Below, piece after piece: positions 22,011 to 22,984 of a stretch of 22,984 nt of DNA. Source of the DNA: an uncultured Alphaproteobacteria bacterium (lineage in GTDB: Bacteria; Pseudomonadota; Alphaproteobacteria; Rhizobiales; Ancalomicrobiaceae); NCBI GenBank assembly GCA_937919435.1, contig CALFRR010000026.1, positions 1-22,984 of the forward strand, read 5' to 3'. Below the pieces are notes generated by a model. The model was not told the DNA's origin. It did not search any database and was given only the letters and a program-made list of their open reading frames with translations. Position 1 is the stretch's first letter; each line of letters starts with the position of its first letter. Both the position numbers and the translations under genes were made by a program.

Positions 22011-22984
22011 GTGATCGCACTTGTCCCAGTTCTTCCGACGCGCGTCTCCGCCCGGGTGCGCCCGGCCGGCGGATGGTTGCGATCGCTGGTCGCGGCGGTG
22101 GCGGCCTGCCTGATGGTGGCGCTCGGCTCCGGGACCGCGGCACGCGCCCAGTCGCAGCCGCTGCGGGCCGATGCGGTCGGGACGATCGAGAAGGGGTTCG
22201 GCCGGCTGGTCATCACCTTCCGCGACCGTCAGTTGCTGCCGCAATATTCGAGCCGGCAGCAGAACGGCGTCCTGGTCCTCGATTTCGGCGACGTCGTCGA
22301 CCTCGACATCGAGAAGGCGGTGCTGTCGCTCGCTCCCTACGTGACGGTCGCCCGCCGCGATCCCGACGGGCGCGCCATACGGCTGGCGCTCTCCCGTCAG
22401 GTCAAGATCAACATCATGGAGGCGGCGGAGAAGCTGTTCGTCGACTTCCTGCCGGGTACCTGGAACGGCCCGCCGCCGGTGATGCCGCCGGAGGTGATCG
22501 CCGAACTCGCCCGTCGGGCGGAGGCGGCGATCCGTGCGGCCCGCGACGCCGAGATGGCCAAACTCGGTTCGCGGGTGACGCCGAAGCTCGACTTCCGCAT
22601 CGTCCGGCTGCCGACCCTGACCCGCTTCTCCTTCGGATGGAACGTCCCGTTCGACACCCGGATGACCCGCGAGGACGGCAAGATCAGCCTGACCTTCAAC
22701 CGGGTCGCCCCGATCGATCTGACCGAGATCGACGTCAATCCGATACCGGGTCTGCTCGGGGCCTTCGCCGACACCGCCGACGACCGGCTGCGACTGGTCC
22801 TGTCGGTGAGCCCGGAAACCGACGTCCGCGCCTTCCGGGAAGACGACCGCTACAATCTCGACTTCGTAGTGGCATCCGCGCCGGCCAACGCCGGAGAGGA
22901 GTTGGTCAGGAAGACGCTCGCGCAGACCGCGCCGGACATCGGTCGCAATCGGGTCGCCCTGCCCGGACGCCCGGCGGTGTCGCC
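22011..22984 (+). CDS. Large exported protein, N-terminal part (cut by window end)
   Basis: An open frame of 324 codons runs off the window. A signal peptide is likely, with a hydrophobic stretch at residues about 25-42 (LVAAVAACLMVALG) and a cleavage motif A-R-A at 44-46. The mature part alternates short beta strands (RLVITF, GVLVLDFG, AIRLALSR, KISLTF, RLRLVLSV), resembling AMIN-type repeats. A helical segment near 165-190 is rich in Ala/Arg/Glu. Alphaproteobacterial flagellar operons often have, after motE, a large periplasmic protein with tetratricopeptide repeats in the C-terminal part; this may be it, but no TPR is visible in the available portion. GTG at 22011 is the first start after an in-frame TAG at 21972 and has no strong ribosome site, so the start is uncertain. 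Confidence 0.6.
   Translation, partial: MIALVPVLPTRVSARVRPAGGWLRSLVAAVAACLMVALGSGTAARAQSQPLRADAVGTIEKGFGRLVITFRDRQLLPQYSSRQQNGVLVLDFGDVVDLDIEKAVLSLAPYVTVARRDPDGRAIRLALSRQVKINIMEAAEKLFVDFLPGTWNGPPPVMPPEVIAELARRAEAAIRAARDAEMAKLGSRVTPKLDFRIVRLPTLTRFSFGWNVPFDTRMTREDGKISLTFNRVAPIDLTEIDVNPIPGLLGAFADTADDRLRLVLSVSPETDVRAFREDDRYNLDFVVASAPANAGEELVRKTLAQTAPDIGRNRVALPGRPAVS

Overview
The window is almost entirely a flagellar gene cluster from a GC-rich alphaproteobacterium. The lineage call rests on FlaF, FlbT and FliX, on a DksA with one zinc-finger cysteine, on a flgF-flgG-flgA-flgH operon, and on fliL-fliM followed by a DUF6468-type protein and MotE. The flagellin ends resemble those of Bradyrhizobium/Rhodopseudomonas-type Hyphomicrobiales; the genus cannot be fixed from the sequence alone. 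The first 46 bases are not genomic. They are Illumina adapter sequence fused to the end of the contig.

Layout, left to right. (1) 47-3466 (+): the last codons of the hook gene flgE, then flgK and flgL, the hook-filament junction proteins. (2) 3633-3992 (+): a small FlaG-like protein. (3) 4199-4570 (-): flaF. (4) 4838-10836 (+): a tandem duplication of a two-gene unit, large flagellin plus flbT, present twice head to tail. (5) 10952-13708 (-): flgI, flgJ, a FlgN-like chaperone and a putative glycosyltransferase, in that transcriptional order. (6) 13927-14355 (+): fliX, divergent from flgI. (7) 14531-14947 (+): dksA, with its own sigma70-like promoter and a strong terminator. (8) 15233-18627 (-): flgF-flgG-flgA-flgH, coding for the distal rod, P-ring chaperone and L-ring. 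(9) 18893-22984 (+): fliL, fliM, a DUF6468-type membrane/coiled-coil protein, motE and the start of a large exported protein cut by the window end.

Regulation visible in the sequence fits a Caulobacter-like flagellar hierarchy. The flgF operon has a near-perfect sigma54 promoter and the flgI operon a slightly weaker one. A GGCA-N5-TGCC dyad lies upstream of each, possibly a FlbD-type enhancer site. FliX, the usual partner of FlbD, is encoded here. Near-consensus CtrA boxes precede fliL, flagellin 1 and the last gene. Both flagellin mRNAs share a conserved two-hairpin leader just before the start codon, a natural candidate for FlbT/FlaF-type post-transcriptional control.

No stretch above 300 bases lacks a gene. 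The larger gaps (4571-4837, 7705-7966, 13709-13926, 14948-15232, 18628-18892) hold the promoters, leaders and terminators listed below. No tRNA, rRNA, insertion sequence, CRISPR array or phage gene was seen.
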